From: Cepaea nemoralis
Taxonomy: Eukaryota > Mollusca > Gastropoda > Stylommatophora > Helicidae
Direction of reading: 5' to 3'
DNA length: 64,000 bases
NCBI GenBank assembly: GCA_014155875.1
Contig: JACEFZ010004086.1
Coordinates: 51,001-115,000, forward strand
This document shows, piece after piece, positions 53,264 to 63,936 of the stretch. The translations under genes and the position numbers were made by a program. Position 1 is the stretch's first letter. Each line of letters opens with the position of its first letter. A model generated the notes under the pieces. That model did no database searches and was not told the origin of the DNA. It worked only from the letters and a program-made list of their open reading frames with translations.

Positions 53264-53359
53264 TACCAGTGTGTGTGTGCGCCCAGTTTCAGGGGGAATG
53301 GACTAACTTGTAAACTAGCTAATCTGTGTCTCGAATTCAATGGAGGCTGCCACCGAGAT
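53264..53359 (+). CDS. STAB-like: Stabilin-like exon 11: EGF-like module
   Basis: Thirty-two codons, phase 0/0. Acceptor TTTTGATTTAG, donor GTGAGT. YQCVCAPSFRGNGLTCKLAN followed by LCLEFNGGCHRD. CxCxxxFxGNGxxC ends one EGF module, and LCxxxNGGCHxx is the classic start of the next in stabilins (DPCRAGNGGCHG-like). Confidence 0.9.
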
Positions 53360-53414
53360 GTGAGTAGATCAAATAACTCTACAATATATACAATTATGTA
53401 TATGAATAATTGGA

Positions 53415-54295
53415 TTGGAGTGATTGTAACACAGTCCCCACAATGACTGAACTCATGTAGTCCTCTAGTCTTCACAAGGACTGAACTCTGTACCTCACAA
53501 GGACTGAAGTCATCTAGTCCTCACAATGACTGAACTCATGTAGTCCTCTAGTCCTCACAAGGACTGAACTCTGTTCCTCACAAGGACTGAATTCTGCTAG
53601 TCCCCACAAGGACTGAAGTCATCTAGTCCCTACAATGATTGAACTCTATTAGTCCCCACAATGACTGAACTCTATTAGTCCCCACAATGACTGAACTCTG
53701 TTAGTCCCCACAATAACTGAACTCTGTTAGTCCCCACAATGACCAAACTATTAGTTCCCACAATGGCTGAACTATGTTAGTCCCCTCAGTGACTGAACTA
53801 TGTTAGTCCCCACAATGGCTGAACTATGTTAGTCCCCTCAATGACTGAACTATGTTAGTCCCCTCAATGGTTGAACTATGTTAGTCCCCTCAATGACTGA
53901 ACTATGTTAGTCCCCTCAATGGTTGAACTATGTTAGTCCCCTCAATGACTGAACTATGTTAGTCCCCTCAATGACTGAACTATGTTAGTCCCCTCAATGA
54001 CTGAACTATGTTAGTCCCCTCAATGGTTGAACTATGTTAGTCCCCACAATGGCTGAACTATGTTAGTCCCCTCAATGACTGAACTATGTTAGTCCCCTCA
54101 ATGGTTGAACTATGTTAGTCCCCTCAATGAGTGAACTATGTTAGTCCCCTCAATGGTTGAACTATGTTAGTCCCCTCAATGGTTGAACTATGTTAGTCCC
54201 CTCAATGACTGAACTATGTTAGTCCCCTCAATGACTGAACTTTGTTAGTCCTCACAATGACTAAACTCTTATTAGTCCCCACAATGGCTGAACTC
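53415..54295. repeat. 26-bp satellite
   Basis: About 34 units of CTGAACTATGTTAGTCCCCT + CAATGA; the left third is more diverged (CCACAATGACTGAACTC). Variants ATGACTGAAC and ATGGTTGAAC alternate irregularly. Confidence 0.93.
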
Positions 54296-54747
<452 letters not shown>

Positions 54748-54764
54748 CATAATTTTTCTTCTAG

Positions 54765-54908
54765 GCAAAATGCACGTTTATTAAAGATGGGAAAATAAAC
54801 TGTACTTGTCCACCATTGATGTCAGGGGATGGTGTCACCTGTCATGGGACAATATATGAGGAAGCCATGAACCACCCAGCACTGGGCAACCTCAGAGATC
54901 TTATGAAG
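54765..54908 (+). CDS. STAB-like: Stabilin-like exon 12: last EGF-like module and start of second FAS1
   Basis: Forty-eight codons, phase 0/0. Acceptor TTTTTCTTCTAG, donor GTCAGT. AKCTFIKDGKINCTCPPLMS + GDGVTCHG ends the EGF block; TIYEEAMNHPALGNLRDLMK begins the FAS1 domain, equivalent to the stabilin GDIFRELxxxxxxSxFYxWL stretch. The last 12 nt and the donor are tandemly repeated downstream (54897-55027). Confidence 0.9.
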
Positions 54909-55027
54909 GTCAGTAAACTTATTTAATACTAACTTTACTCATAGATCTTATGAAGGTCAGTAAACTTATTCAATACTAACTATACTCATAGATCTTGTGA
55001 AGGTCAGTAAACACATTCAGCACTAAC
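54897..55027. repeat. 47-bp tandem repeat spanning the exon 12 splice donor
   Basis: Unit GATCTTATGAAGGTCAGTAA + ACTTATTTAATACTAACTTT + ACTCATA occurs at 54897-54943, 54944-54990 and partly 54991-55027. The first unit contains the exon end and the real donor. The others place equivalent AAG/GTCAGT donors at 54956 and 55003. Confidence 0.93.
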
Positions 55028-55439
55028 CAGACTTGGGAATCTCATATTTCTTCTATTCCATGAGATATTTTTAACATCACTATAAGTGTATTTTATTTAC
55101 AATGTGGACTGCATGGATTTTTAGAAAATAGAAGATGGATGACATACTTCCCCCTGATCCTGTTGTAGTAGATTCTACTTCCAGTTTTCTCAGATAAGGG
55201 TGCATAACTCTGAGAAACTGGGGCATGTTGTGCAAGATAAATATCCCTCAATAGTTGGAAATTTTAAAAAAGGCTGAATATGCCAATGCTGACTTTAAAT
55301 TTCAAAAATGAGAAAACTTACCCATAAAAGAATATTTATAATGTCTCTGATTCTCATTTACACATATTTGATTCCTCAGTGGTTTTACTGAGTTTGTGCA
55401 CTGAGCTGCAATTCTCCTAGTGTGATCTACTGGAACACT
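55028..55439. other. Intron 12, nothing recognised
   Basis: No ORF or known repeat between the 47-bp repeat and the LINE fragment. Confidence 0.5.
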
Positions 55440-55697
55440 TATCATCATCATCATCAAGTGCCATGCTGACTGGCGTAGGCACTTATCCCACAGATCTCGG
55501 TCTTTGGTTTTCTGGATCAACTCTACCATTGATATTCCTTCATGCCACCATTGCAATCCATCCAGGATCATTTCTCTTGGTCTGCCTCTACCTCTCTTCC
55601 CCTCGATCTTTCCAGTTGTCACGATGTTCTCCAATGCCTTTCTTCTTATCACATGACCAAAACAAGTTGTTTGCCTCTTTCTTATTGTTTTCTATGG
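55440..55697 (-). mobile_element. LINE-C 3' end fragment
   Basis: The - strand encodes MIRRKALENIVTTGKIEGKR, GRGRPREMILDGLQWWHEGI and WDKCLRQSAWHLMMMM, the LINE C-terminus running into the (ATG)n tail. Related to 6208 and 52541. Confidence 0.75.
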
Positions 55698-55796
55698 AAC
55701 ACTTATGGAGACACATATTTGCAATGACAGTGTTTCTTCAACAGGTGAATCAGTACGGTTAAATCTGGAAGTAGTTGTAGCATCTGATAGAAAATA

Positions 55797-56006
55797 CTGC
55801 GAATGGCTTAATGGATAAGAGTGCTTGCTCTTAAACTTTTGGTGTGCTGATGCTGAGGTAGTGAGTCGAAACCCTACACTAGTCAGTTGGACTAAAATGT
55901 TGACTTCTTGTGCTGACTTAGAGATGTAAATTACAAGTACCTCAGAAGTTTGAATGGGTTTGCTTGATGGCAAGGGACACTGGTAATAGGGAAAGCTAAT
56001 CCACAA
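55797..56006 (+). mobile_element. tRNA-derived SINE
   Basis: tRNA-like head with A box TGGCTTAATGGATAAGAGTG and B box GAGTCGAAACCC, then a ~150-bp body (GTAAATTACAAGTACCTCAG, GGTAATAGGGAAAGCTAATC) shared with 25530-25775 and 45290-45545. The best preserved head of the family. Confidence 0.7.
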
Positions 56007-56027
56007 GAAAAAATCAGTTCAGTTTTT

Positions 56028-56400
56028 CGTCATTAATGTTACCAACCTTAAACAAGCCATAATGTATTGAACAAATAACTAGTTTTAAATTTGTTGTTTC
56101 CAAAGATCATTAATGTTACCAATCTTCCAAAAGACATTGTGAATTAAATAAATAACCAGTTTTAAATTTTTTTATTTCCACTGAATAATAAGGAAACAAA
56201 CCTTACACTAACAATGATGAATTTAACAAGAGTTAAATTTAAGTTTGTGGTTTTCACAGGTCTTTGGTGTCACCAACATTACACAAGACATAATGACTGA
56301 AAGTTAAACTAACCATATTTTAATTCATTGTTTTCAACAATCTATAATTCATGTCTCTCATTAATCATCAACATGACACAAGATATAATGAATTAAATTT
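56028..56400 (+). repeat. ~90-100-bp degenerate repeats resembling the exon 13 acceptor region
   Basis: Three to four degenerate copies of a TTTATT..TTTCCA..CATTAATGTTACCAATCTTC..AAGACATTGTGAATTAAA segment. By eye this resembles the sequence across the exon 13 acceptor (TTGTTCTTTTCTCCAG / AATGTTAATCTTTCCAACTT..AAGACACGGTGAATACAA). They may be old duplications of that exon boundary. Confidence 0.45.
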
Positions 56401-56483
56401 GCAATAAACAAATTATTATCTAAAATATTTATATATATGATATATCCCAGTTGGTATAGTTACAATACAATGCAATATAATAC

Positions 56484-59400
56484 ATACATTGGCACCTTGC
56501 CGTCTTGACAGACGATAGTTTGTGCTTTAAAAAGGCATAATAACTTTTACCTATGGCGGTAGCGAATGTGACTGATAAGGCCAATTTGCGCTGTAAATGT
56601 CCGTTCACAGTGGGTGCATGTGAACACATGGTCATTTCCACCACCATGCACCATGTTACGTCTCACACGCTCGGTGTGTGACTTATCTGCAATAATTTTC
56701 TCCTTTGTCTTTATTCCATTTCTGATGTTTGCCCTCCATGCAACACATTCAGCGGCGACTTGTTCCTAATGTGCATTATCAATGCCTGTATCAATCATGT
56801 CCCGCTTACACACATCTTTGTATCGTTGTAGAGGCCGACCCTGAGATCTCTTACCCATCTGTAATTCACCAAAAAAGATATCCTTTGGTATTCTACCATC
56901 ATCCATCCCCCTAAGATGTCCTATCCACCTAAGTCTATGAAGACTGAGCATGGAATAAACCGTCACACAACCTGATCTTTCCAATACTTTAGTATTTGTG
57001 ATTTTATCTTGCCACTTAATACCAAGAATTCTTCGCAGACGCCGCATATGAAAGCTGTTTAAAACGTTTCTCTTGGTGTGAGTAAGTTGTCCAGGTTTCA
57101 CTGCCATAAAGAAGAGTACTAAGGACACAGGCTTGATAGACAAGGACTTTTGTTTTGGCAGTAAGCTACCTGTTCTCCCAGACTCTTTTTCTTAATCTGT
57201 TCATTGTTGTTGCTGCCTTACCAATCCGGATGTTGATTTCCTGATCTAGGGATAATTTGCTATTTACCACTGATCCTAGATATGTAAAATGGTCTACCAT
57301 CTCTAGTTCGGCATTGTCACTAAAGATTGATGGTACCCCATGTGCACCTTGTGACATAATCTTTGTCTTCTTTTTGCTAATTGTTAAACCAAATTCAGAA
57401 CAAGCATTGGAGAATGCAGATAGTAGACATTGCAATTCTTCCTCAGAGTGGGTCGTAACTGCAGCATCATCTGCAAAAAGCAGCTCTCTGATCAGTACCC
57501 TCCTAATTTTGGTCTTGGCCTTCAATCTCTGAGCATTGTAAAGGCCGCCATCTGAGCGTGAGTGAATGTATATACCATCATCCTGATCACGAAAGGCATA
57601 TTTCGGTAGAAGTGAAAAGTATATTCCAATGAGGGTGTGAGCTAGTACACAACCTTTCTTAACTCCACTCTTGTTTTCAAATTCTTCAGAAGTAGCACCA
57701 TCAAACTTGATTATACCCTTCATGCCTGTGTGGAACGATTCCACAATGGACAGAAGAGTTGGTGGGCAGCCAATCTTCTTTAGTGCCTTGAACAGACCCT
57801 CACGACTGACCAAATCAAATGCCTTTGTGAGGTCAATGAAGGCAATAAATAGTGGTTGATTCTGTTCACGGCATTTTTCTTGCATTTGTCGCAATGAGAA
57901 TATCATATCAATGGTAGACCGGTTCTGTCGAAAGCCACACTGCGATTCGGGGTAGACTTGATCTCCTAGTACTTGAAGTCTGCGCAGAACAATTCTGGCA
58001 AATACTTTTCCAACAATACATAGAAGTGAGATACCCCTATAGTTGTTGCAGTCGCTCCGATCGCCCTTGTTCTTGTACAGTGTTATGATGCTTGAATCTT
58101 TGAAATCCTGTGGGACTTGTCCTTCTCGCCAGCATAGCTCTATTAGCTGGTGGATCTGTAGAGTGAGTATGTCTTGCCCACTCCTGATAACCTCTATTGG
58201 AATCCCATCCTTACCTGGAGCCTTGCCAGATGCAAGTTCATTTATAGCACACTTAACTTCTGTTATGGTGGGAAGTGTGTCCAGGTGGTCAAAAGTTGGT
58301 AGAGCCTCTATGGCGTTGAGGGCATCATCCGCTGGTTTGGTCTCACTTGAGTAAAGCTCCAAATAGTGCTCTACCCATCTGTTCATCCACTGTTTCTTAT
58401 CAGTGATGATTTCTCCAGTCAAGGTTTTTAGTTGTGCACTTCTTTTGATCACTGGACCACAGGCTTTCTTTATCCCTTCATACATGCTTCTTATGTTTCC
58501 CTTATCACTTGCATTTTGAACGGACTCACATAACTTGATCCAATAATCATTTGCACACTGCCTGGCAGCCTTTTGCACATCCTTCCTAGCTTGTCTTAGC
58601 TCACTCAGAGTGTTACAAATTGGTCTTTCCTTGTTTCTTAAGAGAGCTTTCTTCTTCTTATCAATCAAGGGTTGCAGAGTCTCGCTGTTTGCCGCAAACC
58701 AGTCCTGCCTCTTATGATCCATAGTGCCGTAAACCCCTATGGTAGTTTTATAAAGAGTTTCCTTAATTTGACCCCACTTGTCATTTACTGTACAATTTTC
58801 TGGTGTATCAGTGAAAGCGTCTTCAAGTTGCTGTTGAAACTGAAAGCACTTTTCAGGATCGTGAGTGTTAATAATATTAATCCTGGGGCTAGATTTGTGT
58901 TTAGCTGTGTAGATTCTCTTTGGTCTCAGTCTAACCCTTGCAACAACTAAAGAATGATCCGTATCACAGTCAGCACTGTGGTAACTTCGAGTCAATGATA
59001 TATGGTTCAGATGTTGTCTCCGTGTGATGATGAAGTCCAGCTGGTGCCAATGGCCGGATCTTGGATGTTTCCATGTGACCTTATGCATCTCTTTTGTTTT
59101 AAAAAAGGAGTTTGTAATGCATAGGTCATTACTGGTGCAATGCTCCAGCAGCCTTTGCCCATTTTCATTCATGCGACCGATGTTGTATTTTCCAAGGCAC
59201 ACTGGCCATGAACTCGAGTCCTTGCCCACACGAGCATTGAAATCACCGAGCATATAAATGTAGTCAGATTTGTGGAACTGCCTTGATCATGGAGTCTAAC
59301 TCCTCATAGAATGAATCCTTCACATCATCAGAGGAATCGAGTGTCGGTGCATTTGCAGTAATAATGGTGGCAAACCCACAAGAGGTTGCCAAGCGCAGGG

Positions 59401-60450
59401 ATAATAGTCTTTCATTTCCTCCTGCTGGAATTTCAATCATTCCCAGTAGCGAATTCTTCACTGCAAAGCCCACACCGTGTTGCCTTTTTTCTGCCTGCCC
59501 TCTACCCTTCCAAAAAAAGGTGTAATTATTTTCCCTGAGTGACTCTTCCTCAGCGAGGCGAGTCTCCTGCAGGCCAGCAATATCAATGTTAAGACGATTG
59601 AGTTCGGCATCAATCACAGCCGTTTTTCTCACATCATCAATATTGGTCAAGTCAGTGGAAAATCCTGGACACATGGTTCTCACGTTCCAGGTTGCAAGCC
59701 GTAGCTTGAGGTTTCTATTTTTATTTTTGTTTGTACCTGGTGCATTGGTTTTACAACCTGCGATTCAGATTTTGTCCTAACCCCAAGCATCCATTGAAGC
59801 AGGCAGGCTGTGGTGGATCAGCACCCAATTGGCCGGGGGCTGCCCAGCTTGAGGCGGGCGGTAGCTGATCAGTGACACCTGTAGGTGTCTCCCACCGTCA
59901 GAGGCAATGCGTGGTGCCCCATGTCTACGCCAATTGACAGGGACTTATAACCCATAACAGTTGCCTCTCGCTTTGATTCGGAGACCAGTTAAGACCAGGG
60001 ATGGAGTTATTGCCTCTCCATAGCACAAAGCCTGGGCTAAAATATAGAGATCATGTGTTGCCCATGCAGCATGATCCCTCTCTCGGCCTGCCTAGTTCAC
60101 TCCAGAGGAAAGGTAACACCCCTATATCTGGAACAAGACAAGCTGCAGAAGCTGCCGGATCAGCAAAGTAATGCTCTAACTGTCCGCCTGTCGGAGCTTC
60201 GATCCTAGACCAGCTGCCAACCAAGGCTTAGGGCCTGGTCTGCCCTGCCATGACATTTTCTCTTTAGCTTGCATTTCCTCGCACCAGGGTAAGGCTTGTA
60301 CCCTCCTAATTGCGCTCTTCCGCCCGAAGCCATTGGCACAATGTGGGGTGTCGGGTTTGGTAAGCGCGGCCCAACGTTCGGCGCTAACAAAAAGCAGGTA
60401 GTACCGTCTACAGTTATACGGTAGTTCAGTCATATCTGACTAAGACCTGA
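56484..60450 (-). mobile_element. LINE-A copy 2, end-to-end
   Basis: 3967 bp on the - strand with the same termini as 1741-5693. It retains the endonuclease N-terminus missing there and lacks the solo LTR, so it is the better reference for the family. Flanks are ACAAT-type simple repeats on both sides. Damaged by a +1 frameshift near 59268 and stops near 57166 and 56766. Confidence 0.9.
56550..59683 (-). pseudogene. LINE-A endonuclease/reverse transcriptase pseudogene, copy 2
   Basis: Reading on the - strand from 59683: INIAGLQET-type start (IDIAGLQETRL), GVGFAVKNSL, then a one-base insertion near 59268 (PQ-SDYIY); from 59253 LGDFNARVGKDS, HQLDFIITRRQ, DTDHSLVVARVR (endonuclease), KAPGKDGIP, NYRGISLLCIVGK, FIDLTKAFDLVS, GVKKGCVLAHTL, LFADDAAVTTH (RT). 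AAG to TAG after VWENR stops it at 57166. The next segment (57143-56766) has RRILGIKWQDKI and RLRWIGHLRGMDD and stops at a TAG. Beyond it, CTHCERTFTAQIGLISH is a C2H2-like finger. Relative to copy 1 this copy has different lesions. Confidence 0.88.
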
Positions 60451-60540
60451 CACACAATAATATATACACAATACAATACACTACACTACAATACAATACA
60501 ATACAATACAATACAATACAATACAATACAACACAAACTA
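60451..60540. repeat. (ACAAT)n microsatellite
   Basis: CACACAATAATATAT followed by ~12 ACAAT units. Similar ACAATACAAT sequence sits at the other end of LINE-A copy 2 (56458-56475). Confidence 0.85.
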
Positions 60541-60576
60541 CACTGTTAGCCATATTTTTATTGTTCTTTTCTCCAG

Positions 60577-60734
60577 AATGTTAATCTTTCCAACTTGTTA
60601 CAAGACACGGTGAATACAACATATACATTTTTTGCCCCAAGTGATCATGCCTTGGATGCATTTTTCCAAGTGGCCGGCGAACAAAACAGACTTGACGAGT
60701 TCCACCATGAAGAACACATTCTGACATTCCTAAA
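60577..60734 (+). CDS. STAB-like: Stabilin-like exon 13: FAS1 domain with H1 motif
   Basis: 158 nt, phase 0 in, phase 2 out. Acceptor TTGTTCTTTTCTCCAG, donor GTAGGT. NVNLSNLLQDTVNTTYTFFA + PSDHALDAFF contains TYTFFAPSDHALDAF, an almost canonical FAS1 H1 motif (TVFAPTNEAFxxF), and ends EEHILTFL-K. Sequons NLS and NTT. Confidence 0.92.
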
Positions 60735-61240
60735 GTAGGTTTGTGATACACAGAAATATCACTTGCTGGGGAAGTTTTAAGGTCATTGAAAATAATATGA
60801 AGAATATATTCACAGGTATAGATCATCACTCATAGAATTACAGGAAAGAAGTAGAGACAAAGAGGACTCATAGATGATATGAAACTGAAAGCTGCTGTTG
60901 GCATTTGAAGTACATTTGTTCCTTCAGCGAGGCACTCTTGTCATTTGGAGACAGCAGTTTTTAATCCCATTGTCCCAAATTTTCACGTTTATATTGTCTA
61001 CGTGTCTTCTCATCTCTACTTCTTTTGTTTTACTTCTATGAGTGCTAATGAATACCTGTGAATGTTATTCTCTGGTTTGTGATGTTGTTTATGCTACAAG
61101 TGAGCAAGGAAATATGAATGAATAAATGGCAGTATGGGTCTGTGTGCTAACTTAGAATTGTTGATGATTGTTATCAGTGCGTACATCAGAAGGTTCAAAT
61201 TAGTTGGCTATGGCAGGTGGAAGCTAGAAAAAGAATTCTT
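60735..61240. other. Intron 13 proximal part, nothing recognised
   Basis: No ORF or repeat family identified. Confidence 0.5.
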
Positions 61241-61244
61241 GCAT

Positions 61245-61680
61245 GTTACATAGAATCAGTTTTAGCATACAGCTGCAAATCCTAGACAATTGGTAAAAAT
61301 CCATGGAACTTTAAAGATGTGGTTGTTTAGAATAATGCTGAACATTACTTGGACATCCACAATTACAATCAGGATATTTTGAGGGAGGCTAAGTCTCAAA
61401 GACAACTTATCACAAAAATTAGAAATAGGCAGTCATAAGTTTTTGGCCACATCATGAGGAGACACAAACTGGAACATGTAACAACTAGAAAGATTTTTGG
61501 AAAGAGAGATAGAGGATGATAGTGAGAGAAATTTCTTGACAGTCTTGTGTTATGGCAAGGAAAAGAGTCAACACACAAATTGATATATGCCATTGGAGAT
61601 TACAAGAAGAAGCAGATCGCCCATGCCAGTCAGCAAGGCACTTGGTGATAGGGATGATAGCAGATGAAGTTGGTTGGTTG
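61245..61680 (+). mobile_element. LINE 3' end fragment
   Basis: Decayed C-terminal coding region: TTTAGAATAATGCTGAACAT + TACTTGGACA, GAGGGAGGCTAAGTCTCAAA, GAAATAGGCAGTCATAAGTT, AACTGGAACATGTAACAAC, ending GGCACTTGGTGATAGGGATGATAG. Co-linear with 50370-50718. Confidence 0.65.
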
Positions 61681-61790
61681 ATTGATTACACCTATCACCT
61701 CTGCACTCAGAACACTGTTATATGCCCTTGCTCAGGCATGTCTGTCTCAGAGATTCAATACAATGGTTTTTTTAAAAGTTAGGTTAATCA

Positions 61791-61893
61791 CAGAAGCCAC
61801 AAACAATATTTTGTGTTATTTATTGCCTGGCATAGTTTGCCACATTTCATTGCAATAAATCATGCAACATGTTTGTGGCTTCCATTCTCAAAT
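61791..61893. repeat. Head-to-head Penelope terminal-repeat relics forming an inverted repeat
   Basis: Left arm ACAGAAGCCACAAACAATAT and right arm ACATGTTTGTGGCTTCC are reverse complements at their outer ends. Inside, TTATTTATTGCCTGGCATAG (left, - orientation) and GCAATAAATCATGCAACATG (right, + orientation) both resemble the Penelope terminal repeat around 36940-36975. Confidence 0.55.
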
Positions 61894-62007
61894 CTCTATG
61901 TCTCTCGGTAGATGTCAGAGTCGGAGGGGGGAGGGAGGGGGGTCCTGAATGTTAAGTAAAGAACCTTTTTCATGCCATGAGGTGTTGTGTATTGTTTATA
62001 TGGTGCT

Positions 62008-62728
62008 GAAAATCTCACTGTACAAGAATGTATGAGACAGAAATAGAATAAGCCTGCAAACAAAGCTGAAAGTCTATAAAGCAGTTGTATTATCCACACT
62101 GCTATATGCTTGTGAAACATGGACTGTTTATCAGCGACATGCTAGGAAATTAAACCACTTCCACACACTCTGCCTTAGGAAGCTATTGAAGATTAAATGG
62201 CAAGACAAGATCCCTGACACTGAAGTTCTAGAAAGCGCGTCCATGCCCAGTATCCACACTCTACTAATGAAGAATCAGATTCGCTGGGCTGGTCACTTAA
62301 CTCACATGCCAGATCACAGGCTCCCTAATCGAATTTTTTTACAGCGAACTGCGTTGTGGTAAATGCTCCCTAGGCGGCCAGAGGAAACGCTTTAAAGACA
62401 CTGAAAATCTCACTGAAAGCTTTTGGAATTCATCTTGACACCTGGGAGACTGCCGCTAAAGACCGTAATTCGTGGCATGCATCATTAAATAAGGGTGACA
62501 GTTACTTGTGAAGCAACCAGGACTGCAAGAGCTGTGAAGAAAAGGTTAGACAGAAAAACCACTGCAGGAGATCCTCCTCCTGGAACATCAGGCATTCTTT
62601 GCCCACATTGTCAAAGAACATTTCGAGCCAAAATAGGCCTTATCAGCCATCTTAGAACTCACGGCTCCATACTTTTAACTCCACTGGATGAAATGAATGG
62701 TCATCATCATTCTCGATGGACAAACAAC
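62008..62728 (+). mobile_element. LINE-B 3' end with 10-bp target duplication
   Basis: Flanked by perfect ATATGGTGCT (61998-62007 and 62729-62738). Encodes KLKVYKAVVLSTLLYACETW, TVYQRHARKLNHFHTLCLRK, LLKIKWQDKIPDTEVLESAS, MPSIHTLLMKNQIRWAGHLT, later a C2H2-like finger (LCPHCQRTFRAKIGLISHLR) and the end GATGGACAAACAAC. Frameshifts are present. The 5' end is truncated downstream of the RT catalytic motif. Confidence 0.88.
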
Positions 62729-62739
62729 ATATGGTGCTA

Positions 62740-62954
62740 AACAATATAAAATGACACAAAGTAGTGCTGCTTTACATAACAGAATTACGACACATACAGG
62801 ACGTTGCGGCGATTAACCTTCATCAGCAAACAAACACATACACAAAACATGACATATAGTCACGGAGATCTCCGGTGACTACATTAAGACGTGACTGACA
62901 GAATGAGAAGAATAAAAAGGTGAAAAAATGAAAGCAATGAAGAGAGAATAAAAA
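62740..62954 (-). other. Spacer with possible degenerate hammerhead core and a palindrome
   Basis: On the - strand 62845-62790 reads CTGATGA, then AGGTTAATCGCC, then GCAACGTCC. This resembles a hammerhead core with GAAAC changed to GCAAC, so likely inactive. At 62866-62890 a near-perfect palindrome TAGTCAC-GGAGATCTCC-G-GTGACTA occurs. No ORF. Confidence 0.3.
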
Positions 62955-63320
62955 TTGGATAAAATGTTCCTACTTACCTCAGAATTCTGAGCTGTGTACA
63001 GCCATACACAATGTGGGGCAGATAGAAAGGATACAGAACGAAGCTATGCACATTATTCTTGGATGTACATGAGATACAGCATGCAGGGCGATGCACTACC
63101 TTCTTGATTTTCCAACCATTGAAGACAGAATACCAATTTGCAGAGTATGTGCCTACCTACACTACACAGGAAGCCAAAGAAGATTGATAGCCAAAGAAGA
63201 TTGATAAACCAACACAGAACTGGTGTTGTTAGTCGCTACACATGGCAGGATTTGCTGAGGAGGGGATCCGAGCACTTATGGACTGAATGGTTTGATGTGC
63301 AATGAGGATGATCTGTTGAC
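62955..63320 (+). mobile_element. LINE relic, region between RT and RNase H
   Basis: One frame reads LCTAIHNVGQIERIQNEAMH then IILGCT and later HYLLDFPTIEDRIPICRVCA. IQNEAMRxxLGxxxxTP...LxxxLxxPxxxxR is typical of the segment after the RT in I/Jockey-like LINEs that carry RNase H. Stops interrupt it. It may relate to the RNase H relic at 997-1365. Confidence 0.5.
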
Positions 63321-63419
63321 TAACTAACTATAAGTCAGGAGGTGTGTCCCCAGTACCATGTATTGTGAAGTTTATGAGAGATCAAAATAACAAGGAGTAG
63401 TGAAAAGCTACAGGTACTG

Positions 63420-63690
63420 AATATTAGACAGAATGAGGAAACCAGTTAACAGTAAAAACTAGCAAGTTCTGTCTCTGGAACCAGCAGGACAACAGATATA
63501 GAGGGGGATCTAAAAGCACACAGAGATGAGAATTAGAGACAGAGAGGAATAATGTAGGGAAGACATGATGGATGATTAATGAGGATGATATTAATGACAC
63601 ACTTGTCTGTGTAAACTTGCTTGATCCAGGCACTTCATGAGGATTCGACCCCTGAACATTTACAGCAGTAGACAAACATGCTTTGACTAC
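63420..63690 (-). mobile_element. Possible tRNA-derived SINE
   Basis: The - strand has a tRNA-like head with AGTCAAAGCATGTTTGTC and a B box GGGGTCGAATCCTC, followed by a body partly similar to 46600-46735. Degenerate. Confidence 0.4.
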
Positions 63691-63818
63691 TATGGAGATA
63701 TTTCAAGTAGAAAACAGTCATGATGAACCAAAGTAATTAACTTTTATAAAGCCAAATAATAAATCAAGAAGATGGAATATTATAAACCTGAGCATCATAT
63801 TGCATTTTCGTCTGATAG

Positions 63819-63936
63819 ATTTCACACCATCTACAACGGCTATACCACTGATGACATGATGGCATTGGATGGTGTCATGAGAAGATACCCGACCCTCTAC
63901 GATGGATACTCGTTGTGCATTGTGAACACAAATCAG
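63819..63936 (+). CDS. STAB-like: Stabilin-like exon 14: FAS1 continuation
   Basis: 118 nt, phase 2 in, phase 0 out. Acceptor TTTTCGTCTGATAG, donor GTCAGA. With exon 13 it gives ILTFLK-FHTIYNGYTT, where LKFHTI replaces the FAS1 LLKYHVV motif, followed by DDMMALDGVMRRYP and DGYSLCIVNTNQ. The frame stays open upstream to an ATG at 63772, but only the acceptor at 63817-63818 agrees with exon 13's phase and restores the FAS1 motif. The domain continues outside the window. Confidence 0.85.
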
